Source: Enterocloster hominis (ex Liu et al. 2021) (lineage in GTDB: Bacteria > Bacillota > Clostridia > Lachnospirales > Lachnospiraceae). From it: a stretch of 64,000 nucleotides of DNA. A model generated the notes under the pieces. It saw only the letters and a list, made by a program, of their open reading frames with translations, ran no database searches and was not told the origin of the DNA. The stretch lies in contig JACRTJ010000025.1 of NCBI GenBank assembly GCA_014385265.1, positions 62,001 to 126,000 on the forward strand, written 5' to 3'. Position 1 is the first letter of the stretch. Every line of letters begins with the position of its first letter. Both the position numbers and the translations under genes were made by a program. This document shows, piece after piece, positions 9,529 through 18,369 of the stretch.

Positions 9529-10779
9529 ATGGGAATCATCAAAGCAGCGGCGGATGCCGTAAGAGGCGCTTTTGCAGACCAGTGGCTGGAGGTCATCGAG
9601 CCGGGAAACATGGGGGACCAGACTGTTTTTTCTGCTGGAGTTCCCACCCGCAGGGGCCAGAATACAAAGGGGACGCCGGGAGTGGTATCCAACGGCTCCA
9701 GGATCCGGGTATACCCCAACCAGTTCATGATGCTGGTGGACGGCGGCCGGGTCGTGGATTACACGGCAGAAGAGGGCTATTACACGGTCAACAATTCCAT
9801 GGCCCCGTCCCTGTTCAACGGCCAGTTTGGAGAGGCTTTAAAGGAATCCTTTGACCGGATCCGTTTCGGCGGCCAGACCTATGGGGAGCAGAGGGTCTAT
9901 TATATCAACCTCCAGGAGATCAAGGGCCTGAAGTTCGGTACCAGGACGCCGGTGAACTATTTCGACAGCTTTTATAACGCGGAGCTGTTCCTCAGGGCCC
10001 ATGGGACGTACTCTGTGAAGATCACAGATCCCTTGAAATTTTACGGGGAAGTGATCCCGAAGAATACGGATCATGTGGAGATGGATGAGATCAACGAGCA
10101 GTATCTCAATGAATATATGGAGGCTTTCCAGACGGCCATCAACCAGATGTCTGCCGACGGGATCCGGATCTCCTTTGTGGCCTCTAAAGGCCGGGAGCTG
10201 GGCCGGTACATGGCCAATGTCCTGGACGAGGAATGGAACCAGCTGCGCGGCATGGAGATCCAGGCCGTGGGCATCGGAAGCATCTCCTACGACGAGGAAT
10301 CCCAGAAGCTGATCAACTTAAGGAACCGGGGCGCCATGTTAAGCGATCCGTCCATCCGGGAGGGATACGTCCAGGGACAGATCGCTGAGGGCTTAAATGC
10401 GGCCGGCTCCAATCCCAACGGCAGTCTGGCCGGATTCATGGGCATGGGGATCGGAATGCAGAGCGGTGGAAGCTTCATGGGCGCAGCCTCGGCAGCCAAC
10501 ACAAGACAGATGGAGATGATGAACCAGGGAAGAAACGGGATGTACGGCCAGAACGCCGGGAATTTCCAGGGAGGAATGCCAGGCGCCGGCCCCAATGCAG
10601 GAGGAGGCCAGAACGGGCCTGCCGGGCAGACCTGGACCTGCGCCTGCGGCAGCGTGAATACGGGAAAATTCTGTCCCGAATGCGGTTCTCCCAGACCTGC
10701 GCCCGCAGCCTGGACCTGTGCCTGCGGCGCTGTGAACACGGGGAAATTCTGCTCTGAGTGCGGAAGACCAAGACAGTAG
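9529..10779 (+). CDS. SPFH-domain protein with two C-terminal zinc ribbons
   Basis: About 416 residues. The N-terminal two thirds is an SPFH/band-7-like domain of the virion-core-protein (YdjI/COG4260) type, not a membrane-anchored flotillin. A Gly/Met/Asn-rich linker (about 310-365) leads to two near-identical zinc ribbons (WTCACG-N-TGKFCPECG). The ATG at 9529 follows GGAAGGAG; a TTG at 9508 overlaps that ribosome site and is unlikely. It is followed by another zinc-ribbon protein and a TPM protein, suggesting a membrane-quality module, which is inference. Confidence 0.85.
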   Translation: MGIIKAAADAVRGAFADQWLEVIEPGNMGDQTVFSAGVPTRRGQNTKGTPGVVSNGSRIRVYPNQFMMLVDGGRVVDYTAEEGYYTVNNSMAPSLFNGQFGEALKESFDRIRFGGQTYGEQRVYYINLQEIKGLKFGTRTPVNYFDSFYNAELFLRAHGTYSVKITDPLKFYGEVIPKNTDHVEMDEINEQYLNEYMEAFQTAINQMSADGIRISFVASKGRELGRYMANVLDEEWNQLRGMEIQAVGIGSISYDEESQKLINLRNRGAMLSDPSIREGYVQGQIAEGLNAAGSNPNGSLAGFMGMGIGMQSGGSFMGAASAANTRQMEMMNQGRNGMYGQNAGNFQGGMPGAGPNAGGGQNGPAGQTWTCACGSVNTGKFCPECGSPRPAPAAWTCACGAVNTGKFCSECGRPRQ

Positions 10780-10798
10780 AGACGGAGGATGAGAGCAT

Positions 10799-11896
10799 AT
10801 GGCGCTGATGTCTTATAAATGTCCCAACTGCGGCGGCGGCCTGGTCTTTGATCCGGATTCCCAGAAATTCCAATGTGAATACTGCCTTTCAGAGTTCACA
10901 GAGGAGGAAATGAAGCGGATGGAGGAGGCGTCCGCTTCTCCCGCAGAGGAAGAGAAGGCTGTTTTGGAAGAGGAAGGGACGGCTCCCCAGGAAGGGGACT
11001 CGTCCCAGTCTCCGGAAACCGGGGAGGCGGCCGTTTACACCTGTCCCAGCTGCGGGGCCCAGATCGTCACGGACGCCACCACGGCGGCTTCCTTCTGCTA
11101 TTACTGCCATAACCCGGTGGTCTTTTCCGGCCGCCTTTCGGGAGACCATATGCCGGACTTTGTCATCCCCTTTGCCATAGATAAAAAGGAGGCCACATCC
11201 CGCTTTTTAAGCTGGATCGGAAAAAAGAAGTTTGTGCCGGGGGATTTTTTCTCCAGGGACCAGATCGAAAAGCTGTCGGGGATCTACTTCCCTTACCTCA
11301 TATACAGCTGCCAGGTGGACGGCCAGGCAGAGGCGGAAGCGGAAGAACAGCGCACCTGGGTCTCCGGCAGGACCCGGTACACAGAGCATAAAAGGTACCA
11401 GGTGGAACGGGCGGGCACACTGGAAGTTAAAAATTTAACAAGAAATGCTTTAAAAAAGAGCAATAAGGAGCTGGTGGAGGGAGTCCTGCCCTTTGATATG
11501 GAAAAGCTCCTGCCCTTCCAGATGGGGTATCTCTCCGGTTTCCAGGCGGAAAGGCGGGACATGGACGGGGAGAGCTTTGCAGGCGAGGCGGAGCAGGAGG
11601 TAAAGCAGTATACCCTGGACCGGCTCCGGTCCTCCATGGATACATACAGCAGCGTGCGTATAAAAGATTCCTCCATGGAGATCCGGGATCCCCGGTGGCA
11701 GTACGCCCTTCTGCCGGTATGGGTCATGACCTATGGCCATAGGGCCGGAGGAAAAACGTACTATTTTGCCATGAACGGCCAGACCGGAAAGATCTGGGGA
11801 CGGCTGCCGGTGGATAAAAGGAAGCTGGCGGGGCTGTTCTTCGGCGTATTTTTCCCGGTGTTTGCAGCGCTTATGATCGGAGGGTGGTTTCTGTGA
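10799..11896 (+). CDS. Zinc-ribbon protein with C-terminal membrane helix
   Basis: 365 residues. Two zinc ribbons, CPNCGGG...CEYC at the N-terminus and CPSCGAQ...CYYC at about residues 80-105, are separated by a Glu-rich linker. A mixed alpha/beta domain follows, and one membrane helix lies at the extreme C-terminus (GLFFGVFFPVFAALMIGG). This places the bulk in the cytoplasm as a tail-anchored protein. It resembles uncharacterised TFIIB-type zinc-ribbon proteins often found next to SPFH genes. Function unknown. Confidence 0.8.
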   Translation: MALMSYKCPNCGGGLVFDPDSQKFQCEYCLSEFTEEEMKRMEEASASPAEEEKAVLEEEGTAPQEGDSSQSPETGEAAVYTCPSCGAQIVTDATTAASFCYYCHNPVVFSGRLSGDHMPDFVIPFAIDKKEATSRFLSWIGKKKFVPGDFFSRDQIEKLSGIYFPYLIYSCQVDGQAEAEAEEQRTWVSGRTRYTEHKRYQVERAGTLEVKNLTRNALKKSNKELVEGVLPFDMEKLLPFQMGYLSGFQAERRDMDGESFAGEAEQEVKQYTLDRLRSSMDTYSSVRIKDSSMEIRDPRWQYALLPVWVMTYGHRAGGKTYYFAMNGQTGKIWGRLPVDKRKLAGLFFGVFFPVFAALMIGGWFL

Positions 11897-12807
11897 GGAT
11901 GAAAAAATGGATGGGAGTCCTGGGCATGGCGGCGTTTATGGCCGTTGGGATCCCTGGGAATGCCGGGAGCGGACTGAGTATGACCGCCCAGGCCGCGGGC
12001 TCCGGGGAGATGGCAGGAAACGTCAGGGTCTTTGACCAGGCGGATCTTTTTCTGGAGGAAGAGGAAAAAGAGCTCCAGCAGGCCATCGACGCCCTCCGGG
12101 AAAAGATGGATATGGATGCGGCGGTGGTGACCGCAGAGGAAAATCCCGGTTCTGCCCAGGCCTATGCGGACGATTTTTATGAGGCCCACGGCTTTGGTAC
12201 GGGAAGCGGCCGCGACGGGGCGCTTCTCCTGATCGACATGGACAACCGGGAGCTGTGTATCTCCACGGAAGGGAAGATGGTGCGGTATCTGACGGACAGC
12301 CGGATCGAAGCGGTGCTGGACGACATGTACGGCTATGCCGCAGCCGGAGACTATTACCAGGCAGCCGGAGCGTTTGTGGAGGATCTGGAGGTCTGCTACG
12401 ACAACGGGATCGCCGCGGACCAGTATAATTACGACCCGGAGACCGGAAAGATCAGCCGCTACCGGTCGGTGCGCTGGTATGAGGCCCTGTTTGCCCTGGC
12501 GGCTGCGGCTGCCTGCGGCGGCTTTGCCGTCCTGGGCGTTGTGAGAGAGTATAATATGCGGGATGAGGAAAGCCGGATGGAGGCCAATTTTAAGCTTTCC
12601 TACCGGAAGGACAGCGCCTTCCGTATGGGGAGCCGGGTGACGGATCTTCTGATCGGAAGCTATGTGACCCAGCAGGTCATCGCCTCCCAGGACCACCGCA
12701 GCAGCGGAAGGAGCGGCGGAGGCAGGAGCCTTTCCTCCGGCGGCCGCAGCACCACCCACCGGTCCTCCAGCGGAAGAAGCCATGGAGGCGGGAGCAGAAA
12801 ATTTTAA
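11893..12807 (+). CDS. TPM-domain membrane protein (YgcG-like)
   Basis: About 304 residues. Signal peptide, then an extracytoplasmic TPM domain (about 40-165, VFDQADLFLEEEEKELQQAI...DAAVVTAEENPGSAQ), one membrane helix near residue 200, and a Gly/Ser/Arg-rich C-terminal tail ending GGGSRKF, all hallmarks of the YgcG family. The GTG at 11893 makes a GTGA overlap with the preceding stop and sits eight bases after GGAGGG; GTG 11884 and ATG 11899 are alternatives. TPM domains have been linked to photosystem repair in plants, but the bacterial role is unclear. Confidence 0.85.
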   Translation: MRMKKWMGVLGMAAFMAVGIPGNAGSGLSMTAQAAGSGEMAGNVRVFDQADLFLEEEEKELQQAIDALREKMDMDAAVVTAEENPGSAQAYADDFYEAHGFGTGSGRDGALLLIDMDNRELCISTEGKMVRYLTDSRIEAVLDDMYGYAAAGDYYQAAGAFVEDLEVCYDNGIAADQYNYDPETGKISRYRSVRWYEALFALAAAAACGGFAVLGVVREYNMRDEESRMEANFKLSYRKDSAFRMGSRVTDLLIGSYVTQQVIASQDHRSSGRSGGGRSLSSGGRSTTHRSSSGRSHGGGSRKF

Positions 12808-12832
12808 AAGCAGGAAAGAGAGGAACAGGGAT

Positions 12833-13249
12833 ATGACGATCATGGTAATGGACGGCCAGGGCGGCCGCATGGGAAAAAGCGTGGTGGAGCAGATCCGGAA
12901 ACGGTTTCCGGAGGACGAGATCCTGGCCATCGGAACCAACAGTATCGCTACTGCCGCCATGCTGAAGGCCGGGGCGGACGCCGGAGCCACAGGAGAGAAC
13001 CCGGCCATTGTGGGGAGCCGGAGGGCGGATATCATCATCGGGCCCATGGGCATCGTCATCGCCGATTCCCTGATGGGGGAGATCACGCCGAACATGGCAG
13101 TGGCCCTGGGCCAGAGCCAGGCGAAAAAGGTGCTGATCCCGGTGAACCGGTGCCAGCATTTTGTGGTGGGCTGCCAGGATCTGCCCCTGGGCGATTATGT
13201 AAAGCTGGTGGTAGAGCAGGTGGAGGCCATTAAGCGGGGAGACTGCTAA
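12833..13249 (+). CDS. DUF3842 family protein
   Basis: 138 residues, a small Rossmann-like protein. It begins MTIMVMDGQGGRMGKSVVEQI, a glycine-rich nucleotide-binding-type loop, and ends with conserved PVNRCQHFVVGCQ. The length and motifs match the DUF3842 family common in Clostridia, whose function is not known. It starts 25 bases after the TPM gene and ends the unit, converging on the M23 gene six bases later. Confidence 0.85.
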   Translation: MTIMVMDGQGGRMGKSVVEQIRKRFPEDEILAIGTNSIATAAMLKAGADAGATGENPAIVGSRRADIIIGPMGIVIADSLMGEITPNMAVALGQSQAKKVLIPVNRCQHFVVGCQDLPLGDYVKLVVEQVEAIKRGDC

Positions 13250-13255
13250 GGGGCT

Positions 13256-14368
13256 TTATCCCTCCGGCTCCCGCTGGTCATAGACCCGTTCCCATTCCTT
13301 TGTCCCCTCCACCTTTGCCACCTGGCTCTGGTTCATCCGCAGGAATTTTACCAGCTCATAGCAATCGATCCAGATCTCGTTGTTCCCTTCCTTCTGGGAC
13401 TCGTCGAAGATCAGCTGGAGGCCGAAATGGAGATGGGGCGTGTCGATGTTGTTGGTGTTTTCCGTGGAGCTGTATCCGGTGCGGCCCAGATAGCCGATCA
13501 CATCTCCGGCAGTGACCACGCTGCCTTCTGAGAGACAGCTCTGGTAGGGATAATTTTTTCTCAGATGGGCGTAGTAATAATACCGTTTTTTATCGAAGCT
13601 GCGGATGCCGATGCGCCAGCCGCCGTACTGGTTCCAGCCCAGGGCCTCCACGGTGCCGGATTCCACGGCGATGATGGGAGTTCCCACCTGGCCCATCATA
13701 TCATGGCCCAGATGGCGGCGCTTGTAGCCGTAGGAGCGGGAAACGCCGAAGTCGTCATAGTCGCTGTATGGGAAGTCTCTGGCGATGGGGGAAAAGGCCT
13801 TGAGCCCGTATTTTGTGACCCAGGTCCCGGATCCAGTCTCTTCCGTGGAAGCCTGCTCCGGTCCGGCTGTTTCTGACGCGGCCTCTTCCGGTCCTGCCTC
13901 CTGATCAAAATATCCCACCATGCCGCCCAGGACTGCGCCGTAGGCTTCTTTATAATAGGGATAATATTTCAGGCCCTCTGCCAGCGTATCCATGGATGTG
14001 CCGTTTTTTAAGGCTTCGGCCAGGGAATCCAGATCGGCCTGGCGGAACCTGGAAAAATCGCCGCCGTACCGCGCGCCTAAAAATGCCAGGAGCTGGATCC
14101 AGTCCAGGTGGACCGGAGCCTGACAGGTGTTGATATCCAGGCGGAAGGCCTTTTCCATGACCTCTGCCGGGACGGTGAAATCCACCCAGCGGATGAAGTC
14201 CTTTTCCTTTTCTTCCCCAGGGGGCGCGCTGTCGTCCTGTTCTGAAAGGAAATACGTCTCCGAGGCTGCTTCCCGGCTTTTTAAGCCCAGGGAAAGGGTG
14301 AGAAAGGACAGGACCAGAAGCTGTATCACGATGATGACAGACGCTTTTGTTATATGGAACGGTTTCAT
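13256..14368 (-). CDS. Membrane-anchored M23 metallopeptidase
   Basis: About 370 residues. An N-terminal membrane helix (ITKASVIIVIQLLVLSFLTL), a helical region, a low-complexity acidic linker, then a LytM/M23 domain with HLGHD (HxxxD) and HLHFG (HxH), so the zinc site is intact. Such enzymes cut peptidoglycan cross-links. The ATG at 14368 follows GGAGGAG by about ten bases; an upstream GTG at 14377 is too close to that site. A sigma-E-like promoter precedes it, suggesting a role in sporulation comparable to SpoIIQ-type proteins, although SpoIIQ itself is forespore-made. Confidence 0.85.
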   Translation of the reverse strand: MKPFHITKASVIIVIQLLVLSFLTLSLGLKSREAASETYFLSEQDDSAPPGEEKEKDFIRWVDFTVPAEVMEKAFRLDINTCQAPVHLDWIQLLAFLGARYGGDFSRFRQADLDSLAEALKNGTSMDTLAEGLKYYPYYKEAYGAVLGGMVGYFDQEAGPEEAASETAGPEQASTEETGSGTWVTKYGLKAFSPIARDFPYSDYDDFGVSRSYGYKRRHLGHDMMGQVGTPIIAVESGTVEALGWNQYGGWRIGIRSFDKKRYYYYAHLRKNYPYQSCLSEGSVVTAGDVIGYLGRTGYSSTENTNNIDTPHLHFGLQLIFDESQKEGNNEIWIDCYELVKFLRMNQSQVAKVEGTKEWERVYDQREPEG

Positions 14369-14446
14369 GGCATACACTCTCCTCCAGGGATTTGCGGGGC
14401 AGAGTTCCCGGCCCTGATGCAGAACGGGAGGGAACGCCCCGCAGAC

Positions 14447-14475
14447 ATTATATGGGGACAGGCCGGAGAATATGC
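14447..14475 (-). promoter_or_regulatory. Sigma-E-like sporulation promoter for the M23 gene
   Basis: On the minus strand GCATATT (14469-14475) and CATATAAT (14447-14454) are 14 bases apart. Sigma-E of Bacillus prefers a KMATATT box, 14-15 bases, then CATACAnT, so only one base differs. The same arrangement occurs before spoVB. Confidence 0.5.
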
Positions 14476-14478
14476 CGG

Positions 14479-14507
14479 TTGTCAGGAAAAATGAATTGTG
14501 CTATGAT
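14479..14507 (+). promoter_or_regulatory. Sigma-A promoter of apt
   Basis: TTGTCA (14479-14484) and TATGAT (14502-14507) with a 17-base spacer, about 60 bases before the apt start. It is divergent from, and almost abuts, the sigma-E-like promoter of the M23 gene. Confidence 0.8.
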
Positions 14508-14569
14508 AGGGCGTAGCAGGAGGAACCGGCGGCAGGAACGCGGGACTCCCGGAAAGGACGGAAGGAACA

Positions 14570-15094
14570 ATGAAAAAACTGGAAGATTATGTGATCAGCA
14601 TCCCGGATTTTCCCAGTCCCGGGATCATTTTCAGGGATGTGACATCCATTTTACAGGATGGAGAGGGCCTTCATCTGGCCATTGACCAGCTCCTGGAAAT
14701 GGTAAAGGATGTGGATTTTGATGTGATCGTGGGAGCCGAGTCCCGTGGCTTTATTTTCGGGATGCCCGTGGCTTATGAGCTCCACAAGCCCTTTATCCTG
14801 GCAAGAAAGCCGGGAAAGCTGCCGCGGGAGACGGTTTCTATGGATTATGAGCTGGAATACGGCACAGGGACCATCGAGATGCACGCAGATTCCATTAAAC
14901 CCGGCCAGAAGGTGGTCATCATCGACGATCTGATCGCCACCGGAGGCACAGTGGAGGCCATTGCAAAGCTGGTGGAAAAGCTGGGCGGCCAGGTGGTGAA
15001 GATCTGCTTCATCATGGAGTTAGCGGGCCTCAAGGGCCGGGAAAAGCTGGCTGGCTATGATGTGGAATCAGCCATTATCTATGAAGGAAAATAA
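14570..15094 (+). CDS. apt: Adenine phosphoribosyltransferase
   Basis: 174 residues, typical length. Converts adenine and PRPP to AMP in purine salvage. The PRPP-binding motif VVIIDDLIATGGT is at about residues 121-133, and FRDVTSIL, GAESRGFIFG and ARKPGKLP are the conserved adenine and PRPP contacts. A GGAAGG-type ribosome site precedes the ATG, and a strong sigma-A promoter lies upstream. Confidence 0.97.
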   Translation: MKKLEDYVISIPDFPSPGIIFRDVTSILQDGEGLHLAIDQLLEMVKDVDFDVIVGAESRGFIFGMPVAYELHKPFILARKPGKLPRETVSMDYELEYGTGTIEMHADSIKPGQKVVIIDDLIATGGTVEAIAKLVEKLGGQVVKICFIMELAGLKGREKLAGYDVESAIIYEGK

Positions 15095-15194
15095 CGTGTA
15101 AAAGCAGCGGGACGGGCTGGAGGAGCGCAGGAGGAAAGCGCCCCTGGCCCGTATTCTGTACCCATAAGGGACATCGTGGAAAGGAAGGATAAGG

Positions 15195-15425
15195 ATGCGG
15201 GAGATCGTTTTTAAAATGGAACGGCCCGGCCTGGTGGAGGAGGGCCAGACCGTGGAGGTGAGCGAATCGGTGTCGCCGGTGAACGTCAACTATATGATCG
15301 AGCCGGCGGTGGCCATGTCGGGGCTTTTTAAGTTCAACGAGCGGTTAAAAAGCCGCCAGGGCGTGGTAAAAAAGATCGTGGAAAACGACCGGGGCTTTTA
15401 TGTGACTGTGGAATTTGACGAGTGA
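15195..15425 (+). CDS. Small conserved hypothetical protein
   Basis: 76 residues beginning MREIVFKMERPGLVEEGQTV. No family recognised; beta-rich and acidic, with no membrane segment. GGAAGGA precedes the ATG, and codon use looks like its neighbours. It follows apt by 100 bases with no terminator seen, so it may be co-transcribed. Its last 28 bases overlap the 3' end of the convergent spoVB gene. Confidence 0.65.
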   Translation: MREIVFKMERPGLVEEGQTVEVSESVSPVNVNYMIEPAVAMSGLFKFNERLKSRQGVVKKIVENDRGFYVTVEFDE

Positions 15426-16942
15426 TCCGGCCTTTTGTGGAACAGCAGCAAAAATAGAAGATATCCGGTGCAGACCAGCCCGATCTGGAGGACGGTGCCG
15501 AAAAAGGGAGGCAGGCTGCCGGGAAGGGGCAGCGGATCCGGGAACAGGGAGAAGATCCCCAGGGCTGACGCCAGGCAGAACGAGGGCTTTACGATCACCG
15601 CCCAGGCGTTGGGAGCATACCGGACCAGCCTTCTTAAGGAGTACAGATGAAGGAGGGAGAGGACCAGCTCTCCGGCCAGCATCCCCCAGAGGCAGGCACG
15701 GATCCCGGCCCGGGGGATCCCGAAAAACACAAAGGCCAGGCGCACCAGCAGGGAGACCAGGTTGTGGAGAAAGGTAACGGAGGTCTTTCCCAGGCCGTTT
15801 AATACGCTCCCCATGGTGGTGGACAGATAAAGGAAGGGACAGAGCCAGGCCAGGATGGAGATGAAGCTTCCGGCCTCGGCGCTCTTAAACACCTGGAGCC
15901 CCAGGGAATCTCCAAAGGATGTGAAGATCCCGATGCACAGGATCCCCATATAGGAGCTGTACCGGAAGGACAGGGAGATATTTTTCAGGATCCCGGAGCG
16001 GTTTCCCAGGGACTGGTGACGGGCCACCGAAGGCAGGAGGACCACTGCCAGAGAGTTTATGATGGCCGAGGGGAACATGACAAAGGGCAGGGCCATTCCT
16101 GTGAGGACACCATAGACGCTTAAGGCCTGGGACCGGGAAAGGCCGGAAAGCTCCAGGCGGACGGGGATCAGAATGGCCTCCAGGCTCTGGAGAAGGTTCA
16201 TGACCAGCCGGTTTCCCATGAGGGGCAGGGCCATGGCCAGGAGCGGGGCTGCGGCTGTGAGGACAGAAGAGGGGGCGGGACGTCCGGAAACGGATGGCCC
16301 GTCTTTTTTCCTGCTTCCAAAGAGCAGAAAGGACAGCAGCGTAAAAAGGGCGGAGCCGGCCTCTCCGGCCACCAGACCGGCCACAGCCGCCAGGACCGTT
16401 ACCGGCCTCCCCTGCTCCTCCCAGATCCTGGCAATGAGAAAGACGGTGAAGATGCGGATGCACTGCTCCACCATCTGGGAAAGGGCCGGGACCTGTACCT
16501 TTTCTTTTCCGTAATACCAGCCGCATAAGCAGGCGTGGACGGACGTGCACGGAATGGCCAGGGCCATGGCCGGGAGCAGGGGCGCGCACCGGGGCTCCAT
16601 CAGCACCTGGGACGCCAGGAAGCCGGAGAAGCGGATGATGACGGCAGCCAGTCCCAGGGCCAGGGAAAAGGAGATGATAAATCCGGCAAAGAGGGTCCTT
16701 CCGGCCCGGTCCCGGTCGGCAGCAGTGAAACGGGAGATGGCCGTCTGGATGGAACCGGCGCAGATGGAAAAACAGATGCCATAGATGGGAAAGACCATCT
16801 GGTAAACGCCCAGGCCCTCGGCTCCGATGGTGCGGGACAGGAAGATACGGTAAAAGAATCCCAGGATCCTGGAGGCAATGCCGGTCAGGGTAAGGAGGAG
16901 GGCTCCGGCCGCCAGGGTATGGTTTTTGAAATAAGAGTGCAT
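15398..16942 (-). CDS. spoVB: Stage V sporulation protein B (MOP-superfamily flippase)
   Basis: About 514 residues with 13-14 hydrophobic segments, in the polysaccharide-transporter branch of the MOP superfamily that includes MurJ and Wzx. The start LTLTGIASRILGFFYRIFLSR is the conserved SpoVB-type N-terminus. In Bacillus, SpoVB is made in the mother cell and is needed for spore cortex, probably by moving lipid-linked precursor. The ATG at 16942 is preferred; a GTG at 16972 would lie upstream of the predicted transcript start. It is convergent with the small ORF at 15195. Confidence 0.88.
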   Translation of the reverse strand: MHSYFKNHTLAAGALLLTLTGIASRILGFFYRIFLSRTIGAEGLGVYQMVFPIYGICFSICAGSIQTAISRFTAADRDRAGRTLFAGFIISFSLALGLAAVIIRFSGFLASQVLMEPRCAPLLPAMALAIPCTSVHACLCGWYYGKEKVQVPALSQMVEQCIRIFTVFLIARIWEEQGRPVTVLAAVAGLVAGEAGSALFTLLSFLLFGSRKKDGPSVSGRPAPSSVLTAAAPLLAMALPLMGNRLVMNLLQSLEAILIPVRLELSGLSRSQALSVYGVLTGMALPFVMFPSAIINSLAVVLLPSVARHQSLGNRSGILKNISLSFRYSSYMGILCIGIFTSFGDSLGLQVFKSAEAGSFISILAWLCPFLYLSTTMGSVLNGLGKTSVTFLHNLVSLLVRLAFVFFGIPRAGIRACLWGMLAGELVLSLLHLYSLRRLVRYAPNAWAVIVKPSFCLASALGIFSLFPDPLPLPGSLPPFFGTVLQIGLVCTGYLLFLLLFHKRPDHSSNSTVT

Positions 16943-16972
16943 GGGGCGCTCCGCGAGGAGAAGATTTGCCAC

Positions 16973-17001
16973 AGTATATGTGAAAATGATTCTCGATATT
17001 A
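16973..17001 (-). promoter_or_regulatory. Sigma-E-like sporulation promoter of spoVB
   Basis: Minus strand TAATATC (16995-17001), 14 bases, then CATATACT (16973-16980). This matches the Bacillus sigma-E pattern except for one base in each box, and has the same spacer as the M23 promoter at 14447. The predicted start point lies about 25 bases before the ATG at 16942. Confidence 0.5.
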
Positions 17002-17031
17002 TTATTTTTTTCTTAAATCTGCCAATATCAG

Positions 17032-17061
17032 TTGAAAAAACCAGAGAGTATCATATATAAT
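17032..17061 (+). promoter_or_regulatory. Sigma-A promoter of the nifS operon
   Basis: TTGAAA (17032-17037), an 18-base spacer and TATAAT (17056-17061), 86 bases before nifS. The 200-base gap between spoVB and nifS holds this and the divergent spoVB promoter; no IscR-type regulator gene is nearby. Confidence 0.8.
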
Positions 17062-17147
17062 GTAGGATAGCCTCCGGAAACGGGGGCAGAAATAAAAAAT
17101 ATAGAGTAGATGAGGCTTTTAACCTGTATTTACGGAAAGGCGGATTT

Positions 17148-18344
17148 ATGAAGAAGGTAATTTATCTTGACAACGCAGCCACCACCCGGGTGCGCCCGGA
17201 GGTCGTGGAGGCGATGCTCCCGTATTTTACGGAGCACTATGGAAATCCCTCTTCGGTGTACGATTTTTCCACACCGTGCAAAAAGGCAATGGCCCACACA
17301 AGAGAAGTGATCGCAGGATCCCTGGGTGCCAGTGAAAATGAGATCTATTTCACCAACGGCGGCACCGAAGCCGATAACTGGGCGTTAAAGGCGGCGGCTG
17401 AGGCCTACGCTTCCAAGGGGAAACACATTATCACAACACAGATCGAGCACCATGCTGTCCTCCACACCGGCCAGTATCTGGAAAAGCTGGGATATGAGGT
17501 AACGTATCTTCCGGTGGATGAGAACGGAGTTGTCAGCGTGGACGCGTTAAAAAAGGCGGTCCGTCCGGATACGATCCTGATCTCCGTGATGTTCGCCAAT
17601 AATGAGATCGGTACCATCGAGCCCATCCGGGAGATCGGCGAAGTGGCAAAGGAGCACGGCATCCTGTTCCATACGGACGCGGTCCAGGCCTACTGCCACG
17701 AGCCCATCAACGTGGATGAGCTTCATATCGACATGCTCAGCGCCAGCGCCCACAAGTTCAACGGCCCCAAGGGCGTGGGCTTCCTTTATATCCGGAAGGG
17801 GCTGAAGCTTCGATCCTTTATCCACGGCGGCGCACAGGAGAGAAAGCGCCGGGCCGGTACGGAAAACGTGCCGGGGATCGTGGGGCTTGGAAAGGCTGTG
17901 GAGCTTTCCCTGGCTTCCATGAAAGAAAATAAGAAAAAAGAGACAGAGCTCCGGGATCATCTGATCCATAGGGTCATGACGGAGATCCCTTATGTACGGC
18001 TCAACGGCCACCCGTCCCAGAGACTGTCCAACAATGCCAACTTTTCGTTCCAGTTTATTGAAGGAGAATCTCTTCTGATCATGTTAGACATGGCCGGGAT
18101 CTGCGGCTCCTCCGGTTCGGCATGCACCTCCGGGTCCCTGGATCCGTCCCATGTGCTTTTAGCCATCGGACTGCCCCATGAGATCGCCCACGGCTCCCTC
18201 CGTCTGACCTTAGGGGAAGAGACCACCATGGAGGATATCGACTATACGGTGGACCAGCTGAAACGGATCGTGGAGCGGCTCCGCTCCATGTCGCCCCTTT
18301 ACGAGGACTTTGTAAAGAGCAGAGAAAAGAAGGAAAACCAGTAA
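17148..18344 (+). CDS. nifS: Cysteine desulfurase (NifS/IscS type)
   Basis: 398 residues. PLP enzyme that takes sulfur from cysteine, forming alanine and a persulfide for Fe-S clusters and tRNA thiolation. The PLP lysine is K203 in SAHKFNGPKG, and the persulfide cysteine is C326 in GSSGSACTSGS. It is followed by the scaffold nifU and by mnmA, which supplies both of its usual sulfur acceptors in one operon. GGAAAGGCGG is the ribosome site. Confidence 0.95.
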   Translation: MKKVIYLDNAATTRVRPEVVEAMLPYFTEHYGNPSSVYDFSTPCKKAMAHTREVIAGSLGASENEIYFTNGGTEADNWALKAAAEAYASKGKHIITTQIEHHAVLHTGQYLEKLGYEVTYLPVDENGVVSVDALKKAVRPDTILISVMFANNEIGTIEPIREIGEVAKEHGILFHTDAVQAYCHEPINVDELHIDMLSASAHKFNGPKGVGFLYIRKGLKLRSFIHGGAQERKRRAGTENVPGIVGLGKAVELSLASMKENKKKETELRDHLIHRVMTEIPYVRLNGHPSQRLSNNANFSFQFIEGESLLIMLDMAGICGSSGSACTSGSLDPSHVLLAIGLPHEIAHGSLRLTLGEETTMEDIDYTVDQLKRIVERLRSMSPLYEDFVKSREKKENQ

Positions 18345-18369
18345 AACAGGAGAGAAAAGGAGAAAATAT

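Noticed and set aside
11761-13095. 444-codon minus-strand frame over the TPM and DUF3842 genes
   Set aside because: Low-complexity composition; the plus-strand genes have clear domains and ribosome sites.
16981-16995. Fur-box-like TGAAAATGATTCTCG upstream of spoVB and nifS
   Set aside because: Only about 11 of 15 positions fit and it lies within the sigma-E spacer, some 37 bases upstream of the nifS -35; too weak to claim without a genome-wide motif.
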